From: Sphingomonas sp.
Lineage (GTDB): Bacteria > Pseudomonadota > Alphaproteobacteria > Sphingomonadales > Sphingomonadaceae
Assembly: GCF_029239295.1 (NCBI RefSeq)
Contig: NZ_JAQZBC010000014.1
Coordinates: 1-64,000 of the forward strand
Direction: 5' to 3'
DNA: 64,000 nt
Made by a program: the position numbers and the translations under genes
The notes under the pieces: generated by a model
The model's input: only the letters and a program-made list of their open reading frames with translations
Database searches by the model: none
Told to the model about the DNA's origin: nothing
Shown: positions 1-7,796 of the stretch, piece after piece
Position numbering within the stretch: position 1 is the first letter of the stretch
How the letters are laid out: each line of letters begins with the position of its first letter

Positions 1-87
1 GAACAGCGCCAGCGCGGGCGTCATCATGAGGACCAGCGCCGTGCAGCCTAGCAGAAAGGCGGTATCGCCCGGTTCAATTCCTCTCAT
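1..87 (-). CDS. amtB: Ammonium transporter (Amt/AmtB), N-terminal fragment
   Basis: Only the first 29 codons are in the window; the gene runs off the left edge. The peptide begins MRGIEPGDTAF and continues through a hydrophobic stretch containing TALVLMMTPALALF, which matches the conserved first membrane helix of Amt/MEP/Rh ammonium channels (GDTAF...LVLLMTPGLALFY). ATG is at 87 with a GGAGGAAG ribosome site just upstream. It is the last visible gene of a long minus-strand series that includes a thiocyanate hydrolase, an enzyme releasing ammonia, so a role in ammonia handling is plausible. Family call is good despite the short fragment; the rest of the gene is unseen. Confidence 0.8.
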   Translation of the reverse strand, partial: MRGIEPGDTAFLLGCTALVLMMTPALALF

Positions 88-248
88 CAGCGCTTCCTCC
101 AACTTTTACATCTTCGATTCCGAGGCCGGACTATGGTCGCGTAACGGATTCTATGAACTGCGGATCTTTCCTACTCTTTGCGGGCTGGGATGTTTTTTTA
201 CCGATCTCAAACAGTTGTGTATCTTCTGTGGCTAATCCGCCGTCCTGA

Positions 249-1058
249 TCAGATGAGGCGCCGCAAAAGATCAATGCCGATGACAATTAGCAGCAGCGCA
301 TAGGTAAACTGCAAGGTTCGCTCGTTCATCTTGTGGCTGGCACTCACGCCGATCGGCGCGGCAACCATGACTGTCGGAACCATCACCAGGAATATGATAA
401 CGTCGACATAGCCGAGTGAGTAAGACGGAAGCTCCTTGGCATTCCAACCGCTGATGATGGCTCCGATTGAGGCCGCCGTGCCGGTGATCAGACCGGTCGC
501 GGCAGAAATCGCGAGCGCGCGTTCCAGACGCATATTGAAGGCCGAGAGGATCGGTGTTGTTAGCGTGCCGCCGCTGGTGCCGGTCATCGCAGCGATTAAG
601 CCGACGACCGAAGAGAGGCCGACCATCTTTGCGCCCTCTGGCGGCCGCTGGCCGAAAAAAAAGCGCCCGTGATTGAACGCGATGTAGAGACCTACCAGGA
701 CGATATAGATCGAAAACAGGGCCTGCAAAATCTCGGTCGACCCGAATGGCAGCAGGATCGATCCGATCACAACGCCGACAAGAAGGCCGACGGCCCAGGT
801 CTTGAAAAATCCCACATCTAAATCGCCGAGCTTGTAGTGCTTGCGGCTCGAACTGATGGCGCTCGGTATGACGAGTGCCATTGAGGTCGCGGTTGCTACA
901 TGCATCATCACCGGATGGGCAACGCCGAGCCAGGGGAACAGGTAGATGAAGATCGGCATGCGGATGGTGCCTCCGCCGATACCGAACAAGCCCGCGAAGA
1001 AGCCCGATATCAACCCAACCACTATGAAAATCACGACGCGTAGGAGAACGTCATCCAT
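249..1058 (-). CDS. TauE/SafE family inner-membrane anion (sulfite/organosulfur) exporter
   Basis: This 269-aa polytopic membrane protein has the TauE/SafE pattern: an N-terminal GFFAGLFGIGGG glycine-rich segment and its internal repeat in the second half (VGLIAAMTGTSGGTLTTPIL), with about eight hydrophobic segments. Family members are implicated in export of sulfite, sulfoacetate or related anions. The ATG at 1058 is chosen because AGGAGG lies about 7 nt upstream; a 20-residue longer reading frame lacks such a site. It follows the thiocyanate hydrolase genes on the same strand (gap of 279 nt to the preceding gene), which suggests export of a sulfur product or uptake of a sulfur anion. The substrate is not readable from sequence. 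Confidence 0.85.
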   Translation of the reverse strand: MDDVLLRVVIFIVVGLISGFFAGLFGIGGGTIRMPIFIYLFPWLGVAHPVMMHVATATSMALVIPSAISSSRKHYKLGDLDVGFFKTWAVGLLVGVVIGSILLPFGSTEILQALFSIYIVLVGLYIAFNHGRFFFGQRPPEGAKMVGLSSVVGLIAAMTGTSGGTLTTPILSAFNMRLERALAISAATGLITGTAASIGAIISGWNAKELPSYSLGYVDVIIFLVMVPTVMVAAPIGVSASHKMNERTLQFTYALLLIVIGIDLLRRLI

Positions 1059-1337
1059 CCGGTGGCCTCCTCTGCTCTTGCTTTCGAGCGCTGGTGCGGG
1101 TGATGCCTGCCGGCCCATGCCGGAACGGGTGCCTTAGCAGAGAGGGGGTAAACCGGCGCGCAGCCGTCACCTGCAATCGTTGAGCGCCAGATCGGTCGAC
1201 AAACGCAACCAGCCTCGCCCGCTCTCTGCGCTCGGCTATTCCACGCCCAAGGCCCATCCCGCCAACCTCAGCAAGGCGCTCCAGCTTCGAACCGGATTAT
1301 AGTCGAAGCAACGGCAGAGGCCGCATTCGTCATCGAC

Positions 1338-1649
1338 CTACTCGTCTCTGAAGCATGCGATGTGAAATGACCGGGCCGCGGGCTTACCGCTCACGTCAAA
1401 TGTATGCACCTGCATCTGACTTGGATCTTGCGTCAGTCCAACGGTTATGAAGCCGGGTTGGACTTCCTCTTCCATCGCGCTGCCGATCGTGCCCGCGAAG
1501 TTAGTCTTGGCCTCGCCCTGCAGCGGGATCTTCCAGCTGATCAGATATTCGTTGTCGCCCTTCTTTTCGCACTTGTCGATCATATAGCCACGCGCGATCG
1601 TGCCGTCGGATTTGATCACACAAGCCAATCGATTTTCGAACTTTGCCAC
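1338..1649 (-). CDS. Unknown 103-aa protein in the thiocyanate hydrolase cluster
   Basis: I do not recognise this family. The protein (about 11 kDa) starts with GTG at 1649, eight bases after an AGGAGAAG ribosome site; the longer reading frame to 1694 has no site. It is predicted soluble, without a signal peptide or membrane helix, and looks beta-rich. It has three cysteines, at residues 10, 27 and 99. It lies 172 nt behind the HupE-type permease on the same strand, so it may belong to the same transcript. A role in metallocentre assembly or sulfur-product handling is possible but is only guilt by association. Confidence 0.7.
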   Translation of the reverse strand: MAKFENRLACVIKSDGTIARGYMIDKCEKKGDNEYLISWKIPLQGEAKTNFAGTIGSAMEEEVQPGFITVGLTQDPSQMQVHTFDVSGKPAARSFHIACFRDE

Positions 1650-1732
1650 GGTGCTTCTCCTGTTTTTTCCGCGCCGTCCGATGAGCCGGGGCATCTTCTG
1701 CCCTACGTCCTCGGCGCCAAATCACGGTGAGA

Positions 1733-1777
1733 TCATCGTTACGGCGATGGACCTCAGGTTCATTGCCGTAACGATGA
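1733..1777. repeat. Inverted repeat with 13-bp perfect arms
   Basis: The arms TCATCGTTACGGC (1733-1745) and GCCGTAACGATGA (1765-1777) are perfect complements around a 19-nt loop. The hairpin lies between the HupE stop and the GTG start of the 103-aa gene. There is no following T run in either direction, so it is unlikely to be a standard intrinsic terminator. It could stabilise or process the transcript, or be a binding site. Confidence 0.6.
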
Positions 1778-1821
1778 AGGGTCAGATCAACTAACGCGCA
1801 TTCGGCCTGCGTCGCCGGCGG

Positions 1822-2472
1822 TCACAGCACGCCCGGAAACAGCACGCCTTCGATTTGTCCGACGAACAGCGCCAGCCCCATGCCAGCCACCACGCCGCCC
1901 GCTAGGCGCACATTCATTTGGCGAGCAGGGTGGCTGACCATCACCCAGCGGGTTACGAGACCAGCGAACAGGGCGATGGCCAATTGGATAAGGGTGAAGC
2001 CAGTGAGATAGGCGACGAGCGGCATCTCCTGCGCGCCTAGGATCGACCCGCCGTACGCCCACCCATGAAACAGCCCTGCGCCCGCAAAGAGCGTGCCGAG
2101 CATGATAGCGGGAAGCTGGCGATTGGTGGCGATGATTGCGCCGAGCAGCAACACAGTCGCAGCGATGACCAGTTCGGCGACGGGCAAGTTGATGCCGGCG
2201 ACATGCACCAGGCATCCCCCAACGGCTCCGACGACGAAGGAGACCGCCAGCGGCCACAGGCGGCCAGCCAAGGCGGCTGCAATACCGACGGCGACGACGA
2301 AGGCGAAGTGGTCAATACCAATCACCGGGTGCCCCAGACCGGAAAGCAGGCCGTCCCCGAATGTCATCGGAGTCTGACCGCCTGTCGGGTGATGGGCGAA
2401 TGCCGGGGTGCCCGCCAGAAAGAGAGACGCTGCACAGGCGGCACGTATAGCGTGAGAGCGATAGTTTGCCAT
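1822..2472 (-). CDS. hupE: HupE/UreJ family nickel/cobalt permease
   Basis: This 216-aa inner-membrane protein has a cleavable signal peptide ending near AFA (residues about 1-26), then a mature N-terminus starting HHPTGG. The family signature HPVIGIDH (residues 48-55, HPxxGxDH) is the metal-recognition motif of HupE/UreJ secondary transporters of Ni2+ or Co2+. About six further membrane helices follow. It starts 22 nt after the maturation gene of the cobalt-type thiocyanate hydrolase, so supply of cobalt to that enzyme is the natural reading. The metal preference is inferred from context; the family also serves ureases and hydrogenases, neither of which is seen here. Confidence 0.88.
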   Translation of the reverse strand: MANYRSHAIRAACAASLFLAGTPAFAHHPTGGQTPMTFGDGLLSGLGHPVIGIDHFAFVVAVGIAAALAGRLWPLAVSFVVGAVGGCLVHVAGINLPVAELVIAATVLLLGAIIATNRQLPAIMLGTLFAGAGLFHGWAYGGSILGAQEMPLVAYLTGFTLIQLAIALFAGLVTRWVMVSHPARQMNVRLAGGVVAGMGLALFVGQIEGVLFPGVL

Positions 2473-2494
2473 GATAAGTCTACCTCTTTGGGTC

Positions 2495-2875
2495 CTACAC
2501 GGCTTCGAGCCGGTCCCGGACGGTGCGAATTTGGCGGGCGAGTTCTTCCTCGGTCACCAGACCTCGACTGAGCATGATGTGCGCGAGTGAGAGCAGCTGG
2601 CGTTCGGGGTTGGGGATCTCGCTGTACACCGTCTCCAGCTCGTCCTCAGCGTGACGGCGCTCAAGCGAATCTAGCGCGCCGACCGCCGACAGAGCGTCGC
2701 AGGTCGCATCGAGGCAGACCTTCCATGGCGGTTCCGGGTTGGTCACCGACCAACGCGCCGCCAGCCGGTCCCAGGTTTGATCCTCGTCCTGAAGCGCCTC
2801 GAGCAACTCGACAGGCCTCAGGTCAACGTGCTGCCCCTCGCCGTGACCGTGAGCGGCGCCGCTCGCCCCACTCAT
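2495..2875 (-). CDS. Thiocyanate hydrolase/nitrile hydratase maturation (accessory) protein
   Basis: This 126-aa protein resembles the N-terminal nitrile-hydratase-beta-like accessory proteins: a PPWKVCLDATCDAL segment (about residues 49-62), then a helical region ending with GLVTEEELARQI. Such proteins (P15K in Thiobacillus thioparus, NHase activators elsewhere) assist cobalt insertion and cysteine oxidation of the claw. The N-terminus is histidine-bearing (HGHGEGQH), compatible with metal binding. Its ATG overlaps the scnC stop by four bases (ATGA), so the two are translationally coupled. The family call is good; chaperone function follows from homologues rather than from any catalytic motif here. 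Confidence 0.75.
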   Translation of the reverse strand: MSGASGAAHGHGEGQHVDLRPVELLEALQDEDQTWDRLAARWSVTNPEPPWKVCLDATCDALSAVGALDSLERRHAEDELETVYSEIPNPERQLLSLAHIMLSRGLVTEEELARQIRTVRDRLEAV

Positions 2876-3636
2876 CGCGCTGCCTCCGCCGGCCTGCCGC
2901 CGCTATGCACCGGCCGGCTGGCCTTATGGATCGGCCTGGGCCCGTCCGATGTCCTGCCGGGCTTCGGTTGAGCAATGCCGATCATGCAGTCGCGCGTGAC
3001 GATTTCGGCGAGTTGATCCTCCGACCAGCCCTCCGTGCCCTCGGGCCGCACGGGCAGGACCATGAAGCGGCTCTTCGCGTTGGAATCTTCCACCCGCACC
3101 TCGACTTCGGACGGAATGACCAATCCGAACTCCGCCAGCACCTGGCGTGGCCAGCGAACGATCCTGCGGCGGTAATTGGGCGCGCGGTACCAATAGGGCG
3201 AGTGGCCCAGCAGGGGACGTGGATAGCAGGAGCACAGCGTGCAGACGATGACGTGATGCAGCGTCGGCGTGTTTTCCAACACGGTCAGGTGCATATAGTC
3301 GCTGGTGGTGCCAAAGCCGCTCGGCTCGGCCCAGTCGACGCCCACTTCCTTGCTGGCATTCAGCGGGTCGGAAAAAACCCGGGCCTTGTATTCGGGGTCC
3401 AGCCAGGCCTTTGCGACCATGCGCGAACCTGCGGCCGGCGATCTTGCATCGTTCCATTCGGAAAAAACGCGGTGATCTTCGGCAGTGAACAGGCCTTTCT
3501 CGATGGCCAGTTCACGAACGGCTAGCTCCAGAACTTCGAAGTCGGAAATCTCATCAACCATCGGGGCGGCTCCCGGATGGTCGTGACCATCGTCGTGCGA
3601 ATGGTCGTGGTCGCCATGATTGTGTGTCGTCGCCAT
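2872..3636 (-). CDS. scnC: Thiocyanate hydrolase gamma subunit (cobalt-type, NHase-alpha fold)
   Basis: This 254-aa catalytic subunit holds the metal claw VCTLCSC (residues 131-137), the cobalt-type version with Thr; in the family the second and third cysteines are oxidised to sulfinate and sulfenate. The claw is followed by Tyr138-Pro139-Arg140. Nitrile hydratases usually have Tyr-Pro-Trp there, while thiocyanate hydrolase gamma has Arg (gamma-Arg136 in T. thioparus), which favours SCN- as substrate: SCN- + 2 H2O -> COS + NH3 + OH-. The first 22 residues are a His/Asp-rich tail with eight histidines, a likely metal reservoir. Length is close to the 243 aa of the T. thioparus gamma subunit. 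RBS AGGAGCAGG precedes the ATG at 3636. A nitrile hydratase remains the alternative. Confidence 0.8.
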   Translation of the reverse strand: MATTHNHGDHDHSHDDGHDHPGAAPMVDEISDFEVLELAVRELAIEKGLFTAEDHRVFSEWNDARSPAAGSRMVAKAWLDPEYKARVFSDPLNASKEVGVDWAEPSGFGTTSDYMHLTVLENTPTLHHVIVCTLCSCYPRPLLGHSPYWYRAPNYRRRIVRWPRQVLAEFGLVIPSEVEVRVEDSNAKSRFMVLPVRPEGTEGWSEDQLAEIVTRDCMIGIAQPKPGRTSDGPRPIHKASRPVHSGGRPAEAAR

Positions 3637-3669
3637 ATCCTGCTCCTATGACTAGGGCTAAGTCTTCAG

Positions 3670-4524
3670 TTACTCGACGGGCTCGAGCCACATGTCCGGA
3701 TATTCGCTTTGAAGCGTGTCGTTTTCGAACGGATATTCCGCCCAAAGCTCCTTCTGTGGAAAGCGGACGATGTAATATTGCTGCTGTGGCTGATCGTAGC
3801 GGTCCCAAGCCTCGTCGGCGGGAACAAGGTCCGGATAAGTCAGAGCAGCGATCGTGCCCGTCATGTTCCGGGCATACATCTGTGTCCGGGTGTAGAAGAT
3901 CGCCGGCAAATCCTTCACGCGTACCTTGTCGCCCACTTTGAAGCGGCCCGGCAGGGTCTCACCCGTGGGCTCCCATGGCGGCTTTGGTCCGTAGTCGGGA
4001 CGCCCGCCGGTCCGGGCCCGACCGGGGTTTCCGTTATGGGTGGTAATGTTGACGTGAGCGCCCGCGCTCACGTTTGACCTAGCGTGTCCGTCGCGGGCGG
4101 CGTTGACGCCCAGCCGCTCCCGAACCTCAGCAATCTTCTCCTGCAGCTCGAGCAGCGAAATGTAGTTCTTGTCGACCAGCATCTTCGCTGCGCCCCAGAT
4201 CCAGCGCGCATTGTAAGGAAAGCCATAGTAAAGCGTCATGCCGATATCATTGGCATAGCGGCGGCGCCGTTCTTCGGCGTTCCACATGCCCCTGAATCCT
4301 AATACCTCGCAGGTGATGTAGACGTTGTTCTCCCACTCCTCATCCTCTTTCTCTTCGAATATTTGAGGAGGGCATGGCTGTCCGCCGACATCATGTGTCG
4401 GCCAGATATAGGATTCGTAAAGCGTGTGCGGGACCTCATAGGGCCAATCCCGCTCTTTATGGATCGCCGGCATCAATTGCGTACCGGTTTCGTAGATATG
4501 CCGGGTTTCTGAGGGTGACGGCAT
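3670..4524 (-). CDS. scnBA: Fused thiocyanate hydrolase beta-alpha subunit (NHase-beta fold)
   Basis: From the ATG at 4524 (GGAGAT ribosome site) the product is 284 aa, almost exactly the sum of the separate T. thioparus ScnB (157 aa) and ScnA (126 aa). Residues about 1-145 match the N-terminal half of nitrile hydratase beta (THDVGG at 43-48, then NAEERRRRYAND). Residues about 185-284 match the C-terminal half (FKVGDKVRVKD, YTRTQMYARNMTG). A Gly/Pro/Arg-rich linker of roughly 40 residues joins them. The Arg cluster at 87-90 is a candidate for the arginines (beta Arg90/91) that bind thiocyanate. The scnC start lies 33 nt downstream. A longer reading frame to 4650 has no ribosome site and no family similarity. 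Confidence 0.78.
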   Translation of the reverse strand: MPSPSETRHIYETGTQLMPAIHKERDWPYEVPHTLYESYIWPTHDVGGQPCPPQIFEEKEDEEWENNVYITCEVLGFRGMWNAEERRRRYANDIGMTLYYGFPYNARWIWGAAKMLVDKNYISLLELQEKIAEVRERLGVNAARDGHARSNVSAGAHVNITTHNGNPGRARTGGRPDYGPKPPWEPTGETLPGRFKVGDKVRVKDLPAIFYTRTQMYARNMTGTIAALTYPDLVPADEAWDRYDQPQQQYYIVRFPQKELWAEYPFENDTLQSEYPDMWLEPVE

Positions 4525-4539
4525 CGCGCTATCTCCGTT

Positions 4540-4554
4540 GTTTCGAGTCGAAAC
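4540..4554. promoter_or_regulatory. Perfect 15-bp palindrome upstream of scnBA (candidate operator)
   Basis: GTTTCGA-G-TCGAAAC lies 15 bp upstream of the scnBA start codon, overlapping the presumed leader. Its size and dyad symmetry are typical of a dimeric repressor or activator site. No cognate regulator gene is visible within the cluster, so the binding protein is unknown. Confidence 0.4.
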
Positions 4555-4919
4555 TGGCAGCTCTGCATCGATCGCGATCATTCGCTTGAGCAACGCCACA
4601 ATGTTGCGTCGCCAGCCCGATCTCGCACGGAGCGAACCCACTCCCGCCAAAGCTGCTGGTGGCGTCTTTTTTTTCTAGGAGGGGTGAACCACGCGCTAAA
4701 TACGCAACTTCACTAATGCCGAGAAATAGCGACAAATTCATTGAGAATTGACTGTTGCGTCTCGAAGCCAAGCACCCCCTCCGACTACCCCTCGCGGGAG
4801 AGCGTCATGCGGCCAGCTTCATTCCTGGATCGCGCATGCAAGAACGAAACTGCTCCTGACTGGAGGGCGAAGCATCATGATTGCCCTGCTTCCTGTCTCA
4901 CGCTGCGGAGCGCGCATAA
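4555..4919. other. 365-bp gene-free interval between TonB receptor and scnBA
   Basis: No reading frame here shows codon structure of a gene. It most likely holds the promoter and leader of the thiocyanate hydrolase genes, but I cannot pick out a convincing -35/-10 pair. An eight-base T tract near 4670-4677 is present on the plus strand. Confidence 0.4.
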
Positions 4920-6962
4920 TCAGAACTCGGCGCGAACACCCAGACGCAGCGTACGCGGTTCGACCACACGGCTCAGGCGGCCTTCAACCGGCCCGTCTTG
5001 GTCAAACGATGGGATATAGGACTCGTAGAAATAGACTATGTCCTTGTCCCGGCTGTTCAGGATGTTGAGCAGCTCGCCATAGACCTGGAACCGTCCGATC
5101 TTCCGCGCCGCGCGAAAGTTGAACACGGTGCTTCCGCCATCTCTGACGCTATTGTCCTCGATCAGCGGATAGGGCCCAAGATGGCGTAGACGCAGGCTGG
5201 CCTCCCATGGGTCAAGCACAAGAGCGATGCCGGCAGACGCCGCATCCTCGAACGCATTGGGGATCCGGTCGCCATTGTCATACCGTGAGCGGCTGGCCGT
5301 GTAGTTGCCGTCAATCGCCAGCCAGCGCAGCGGCCGCCAGAACGCAATCAGTTCATAGCCGCGCCGCTTGCTCGCGCCGGTCGGCTCGACGGCGTTAGAA
5401 TCGCCGACGAAGCGCAGCTCGCTGTCCACGTCCAGCCACCAATACGTGGCGGTCACCGTCAGCGAGGACAATTGCCAGCGCGCGCCCACTTCCTTGCCCT
5501 CGCCGCGCACCAGCACCGGCACGGGCGTTTCGATATTCACCGCGCCGCGAACGTCGTTGGAGTGAAAACCCCGCCCCCAATTGCCGTACAATTCCAGGTT
5601 CGGCGTCAGCGAATAGGCGACCGAGGCCTTGGGGGAGAGGATGGAATCATGCCCATTCCCCGTGCCGGCCTGCGCTGCGGCCTCGTCGCGTGCACGGACG
5701 GAATAATGGTAATAATCACCGCGCAGGCCGCCGATCAGCCGAAGGCCAGCCAGCGGCTCCCACGTCGCCTCGCCATAAAGCGCGGCCGACGCTTCCTCGA
5801 CATGGTACCGGCCGAGCGAGAACAGAAACCGGCGCTCACTCGTGCGCGACACACCGACATTACCGATATGATCATATCGCGCCTCTGTGCCGAGCGTGAG
5901 CGTCAGCGCCTGGGACACCGTCCAGTGCTTCTCGCCGCGACCACCGATGATCCATCGCCGGTCGAATTGGCGGATCTGCGCGCTGGTCCCGTCCGGGTCG
6001 GTATAGGTCGGGTTGGACGTCATCGCCCAGTCGTAGAACTGGCCATAGATGTTCGCGCGCCAGTCCGTCTGGCGGAACGCGATATTGCCGACCAGCCGTG
6101 TGGTGCGCCCGCGTGCGGACGGATCGGGCGAACAGAAGACATCGGGGCAGATCGGCGATCCGATGACTCGCTCGGGGATCTGCTCAGTTGGACGCCATGT
6201 CGCGTGATAGGCATTGAGCGACGCTTCGATCGTTCCCTCGCCAAGTGGCGCGACATATTTGGCAAAGCCGGACGCGTGGCGAAGATGCTCTGGCTCCTGC
6301 CACGGCCCGTCATAGATTTTCGCTTGGCCGGCGAGCGTCAGCTTGCCCGCGCCAAGCCCGTCGGTCGTCCCGCCCGCCGCCAGCCGAGCATAGCCATAGG
6401 AACCGCCTTCCAGCGACACCCACGGGGCATCGAAGCTCTCGATCGTCGTCATATAGGCCGCGCCGGCCAGCGCGAAGTCGCCGCCATCGGCGCGGTACGG
6501 CCCTTTGCGGAAATCCTCCCGCGCAATGATCTCCGGGATCAGGCCGTTGAGGTCGAGATAGCCCTGACCGTGGCCATGGGTCCTCAGGTTCATCTGCACG
6601 CCATCGATGTAGGTGGTGAAGTCCGACCCGTGATCCAGGTTGAAGCCGCGCAGAAAGTACTGGTTGGCCTTGCCGCTGCCGGAATGCTGCGCGGCCACCA
6701 TGCCGGGCACTGCTTCAAGCAGTTCCGAGACGCGCAGCAGCGGCCTCACCAGCAGGTCCGCACCAGCCACAGTCCCCTCGCTGGCGGCATGGGCAACGCC
6801 GATCTTCGCCTCCCCGCGACCAAAGACCACGATATCGGCACCCGCCGGCTCGGTCGACGCCGGCGTCGGCTTGGCTGCTGGCTGTCCGCTCAGCTGAGCC
6901 TCGGCCGGTACGGTGAAAGCGCAAGCCAACGCCGCCAGACACCCCCTGAAGATAGTCTTCAT
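4920..6962 (-). CDS. TonB-dependent outer-membrane receptor
   Basis: From ATG 6962 (AAGGAAGG ribosome site) the product is 680 aa with a signal peptide ending near PAEAQ, a plug domain and a 22-strand-type barrel finishing in a C-terminal Phe (RAEF). The plug carries QYFLRGFNLDHGSDF and the His-rich RTHGHGQGY. The ligand is not directly readable. It precedes, on the same strand, a cobalt enzyme and a HupE permease; TonB receptors next to HupE-type permeases have been proposed to import nickel or cobalt chelates, and that is my preferred inference. Uptake of an unrelated siderophore remains possible. Confidence 0.85.
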   Translation of the reverse strand: MKTIFRGCLAALACAFTVPAEAQLSGQPAAKPTPASTEPAGADIVVFGRGEAKIGVAHAASEGTVAGADLLVRPLLRVSELLEAVPGMVAAQHSGSGKANQYFLRGFNLDHGSDFTTYIDGVQMNLRTHGHGQGYLDLNGLIPEIIAREDFRKGPYRADGGDFALAGAAYMTTIESFDAPWVSLEGGSYGYARLAAGGTTDGLGAGKLTLAGQAKIYDGPWQEPEHLRHASGFAKYVAPLGEGTIEASLNAYHATWRPTEQIPERVIGSPICPDVFCSPDPSARGRTTRLVGNIAFRQTDWRANIYGQFYDWAMTSNPTYTDPDGTSAQIRQFDRRWIIGGRGEKHWTVSQALTLTLGTEARYDHIGNVGVSRTSERRFLFSLGRYHVEEASAALYGEATWEPLAGLRLIGGLRGDYYHYSVRARDEAAAQAGTGNGHDSILSPKASVAYSLTPNLELYGNWGRGFHSNDVRGAVNIETPVPVLVRGEGKEVGARWQLSSLTVTATYWWLDVDSELRFVGDSNAVEPTGASKRRGYELIAFWRPLRWLAIDGNYTASRSRYDNGDRIPNAFEDAASAGIALVLDPWEASLRLRHLGPYPLIEDNSVRDGGSTVFNFRAARKIGRFQVYGELLNILNSRDKDIVYFYESYIPSFDQDGPVEGRLSRVVEPRTLRLGVRAEF

Positions 6963-7796
6963 CGACCTTCCTTGGTGTGGGAAAGAGTTCAGCGATTGTG
7001 CCCCGCCGATCTCGTGCTTCGATGATTCGACAGGAGAGGAGAGAGGTTCCCAGCGACGATCAATGTAGTACGACAAAGGATGACTCCGCGCGCTAGGAGG
7101 AGAAATTCGGCGTTAGGCAGTATGTTCATCAACGCAGTGCGCTGTTCGTTAAGCTTAATCGTCGAATACTTCTCAACGAGCATATGATACTCGTCGATTC
7201 GTGACTTTACGTATGATTACAGATAACCTTTCTGAAATACGCGCTCCTAAATCCCCCTATTGTTCTCTTTGGAGGCTGGTGGGAGGGTTGAGCCTCTTCA
7301 ACGATGCGGTTCACCTAGCAAGGCCAACTCACGTCTTCATGTGAGTGCCGCTTTCCTTCCACTTGAAATGCTATCGCCACAAAAGCGGCATGAGGATGGG
7401 CATTCCGCAACCATTTCGCCATTGATCAAGAGGCGCGATCGTCATTGCCTACTGCTTAGCAAGGGAAAGCTGCGACCCCGGGGCCATTACAGCGTCTGTC
7501 AGGTCCCGCGCCGATGCGGAACTTTAGCGGCTATGCGGGATACGTTCATGAAGCTCGCGCGGCCCGACGCTTTTAGATTTACCCGCCACCACCCGCCAAG
7601 ACCGCTGCCCCACAGCCTTCTTTCCCTGCCATCGCGCTCGCCGCCACGTTCATCAGCTGCTTCCATCAGCGAGTCCGCTGATGGAAGCGACTGCCGCACC
7701 GACCCGCTAGAAGCCACAGGCCAAGCTGAAAACCGTATCGCTTCACCTTCGTCTTTCAGGGAGCCCTTTAGGGCCAAGAGCGCGCGCAGGAGCGCG
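6963..7796. other. 834-bp interval without a convincing gene
   Basis: The interval separates the TonB receptor from the ClC transporter, both on the minus strand. The part at about 7100-7260 is clearly AT-richer than the surroundings and probably carries the receptor promoter; it includes the short dyad ACGAG-N9-CTCGT near 7176. The rest contains only weak reading frames on both strands (for example 7260-7862 plus and 7499-7777 minus) with no recognisable protein similarity. It could be debris of a past insertion. Confidence 0.45.

Noticed and set aside
26..235. 69-codon plus-strand frame at the left edge
   Set aside because: It overlaps the start of the Amt gene in antisense and has no family features.
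2587..3525. 312-codon plus-strand frame opposite scnC
   Set aside because: Antisense shadow; no domain pattern and no ribosome site.
2872..4524. Plain nitrile hydratase alpha and beta genes
   Set aside because: The beta-like chain has the length and layout of ScnB plus ScnA, and the claw is followed by Arg rather than Trp. Nitrile hydratase is kept as the alternative.
5472..7025. 517-codon plus-strand frame opposite the TonB receptor
   Set aside because: Arg/His/Gly-rich low-complexity translation typical of antisense to a GC-rich gene.
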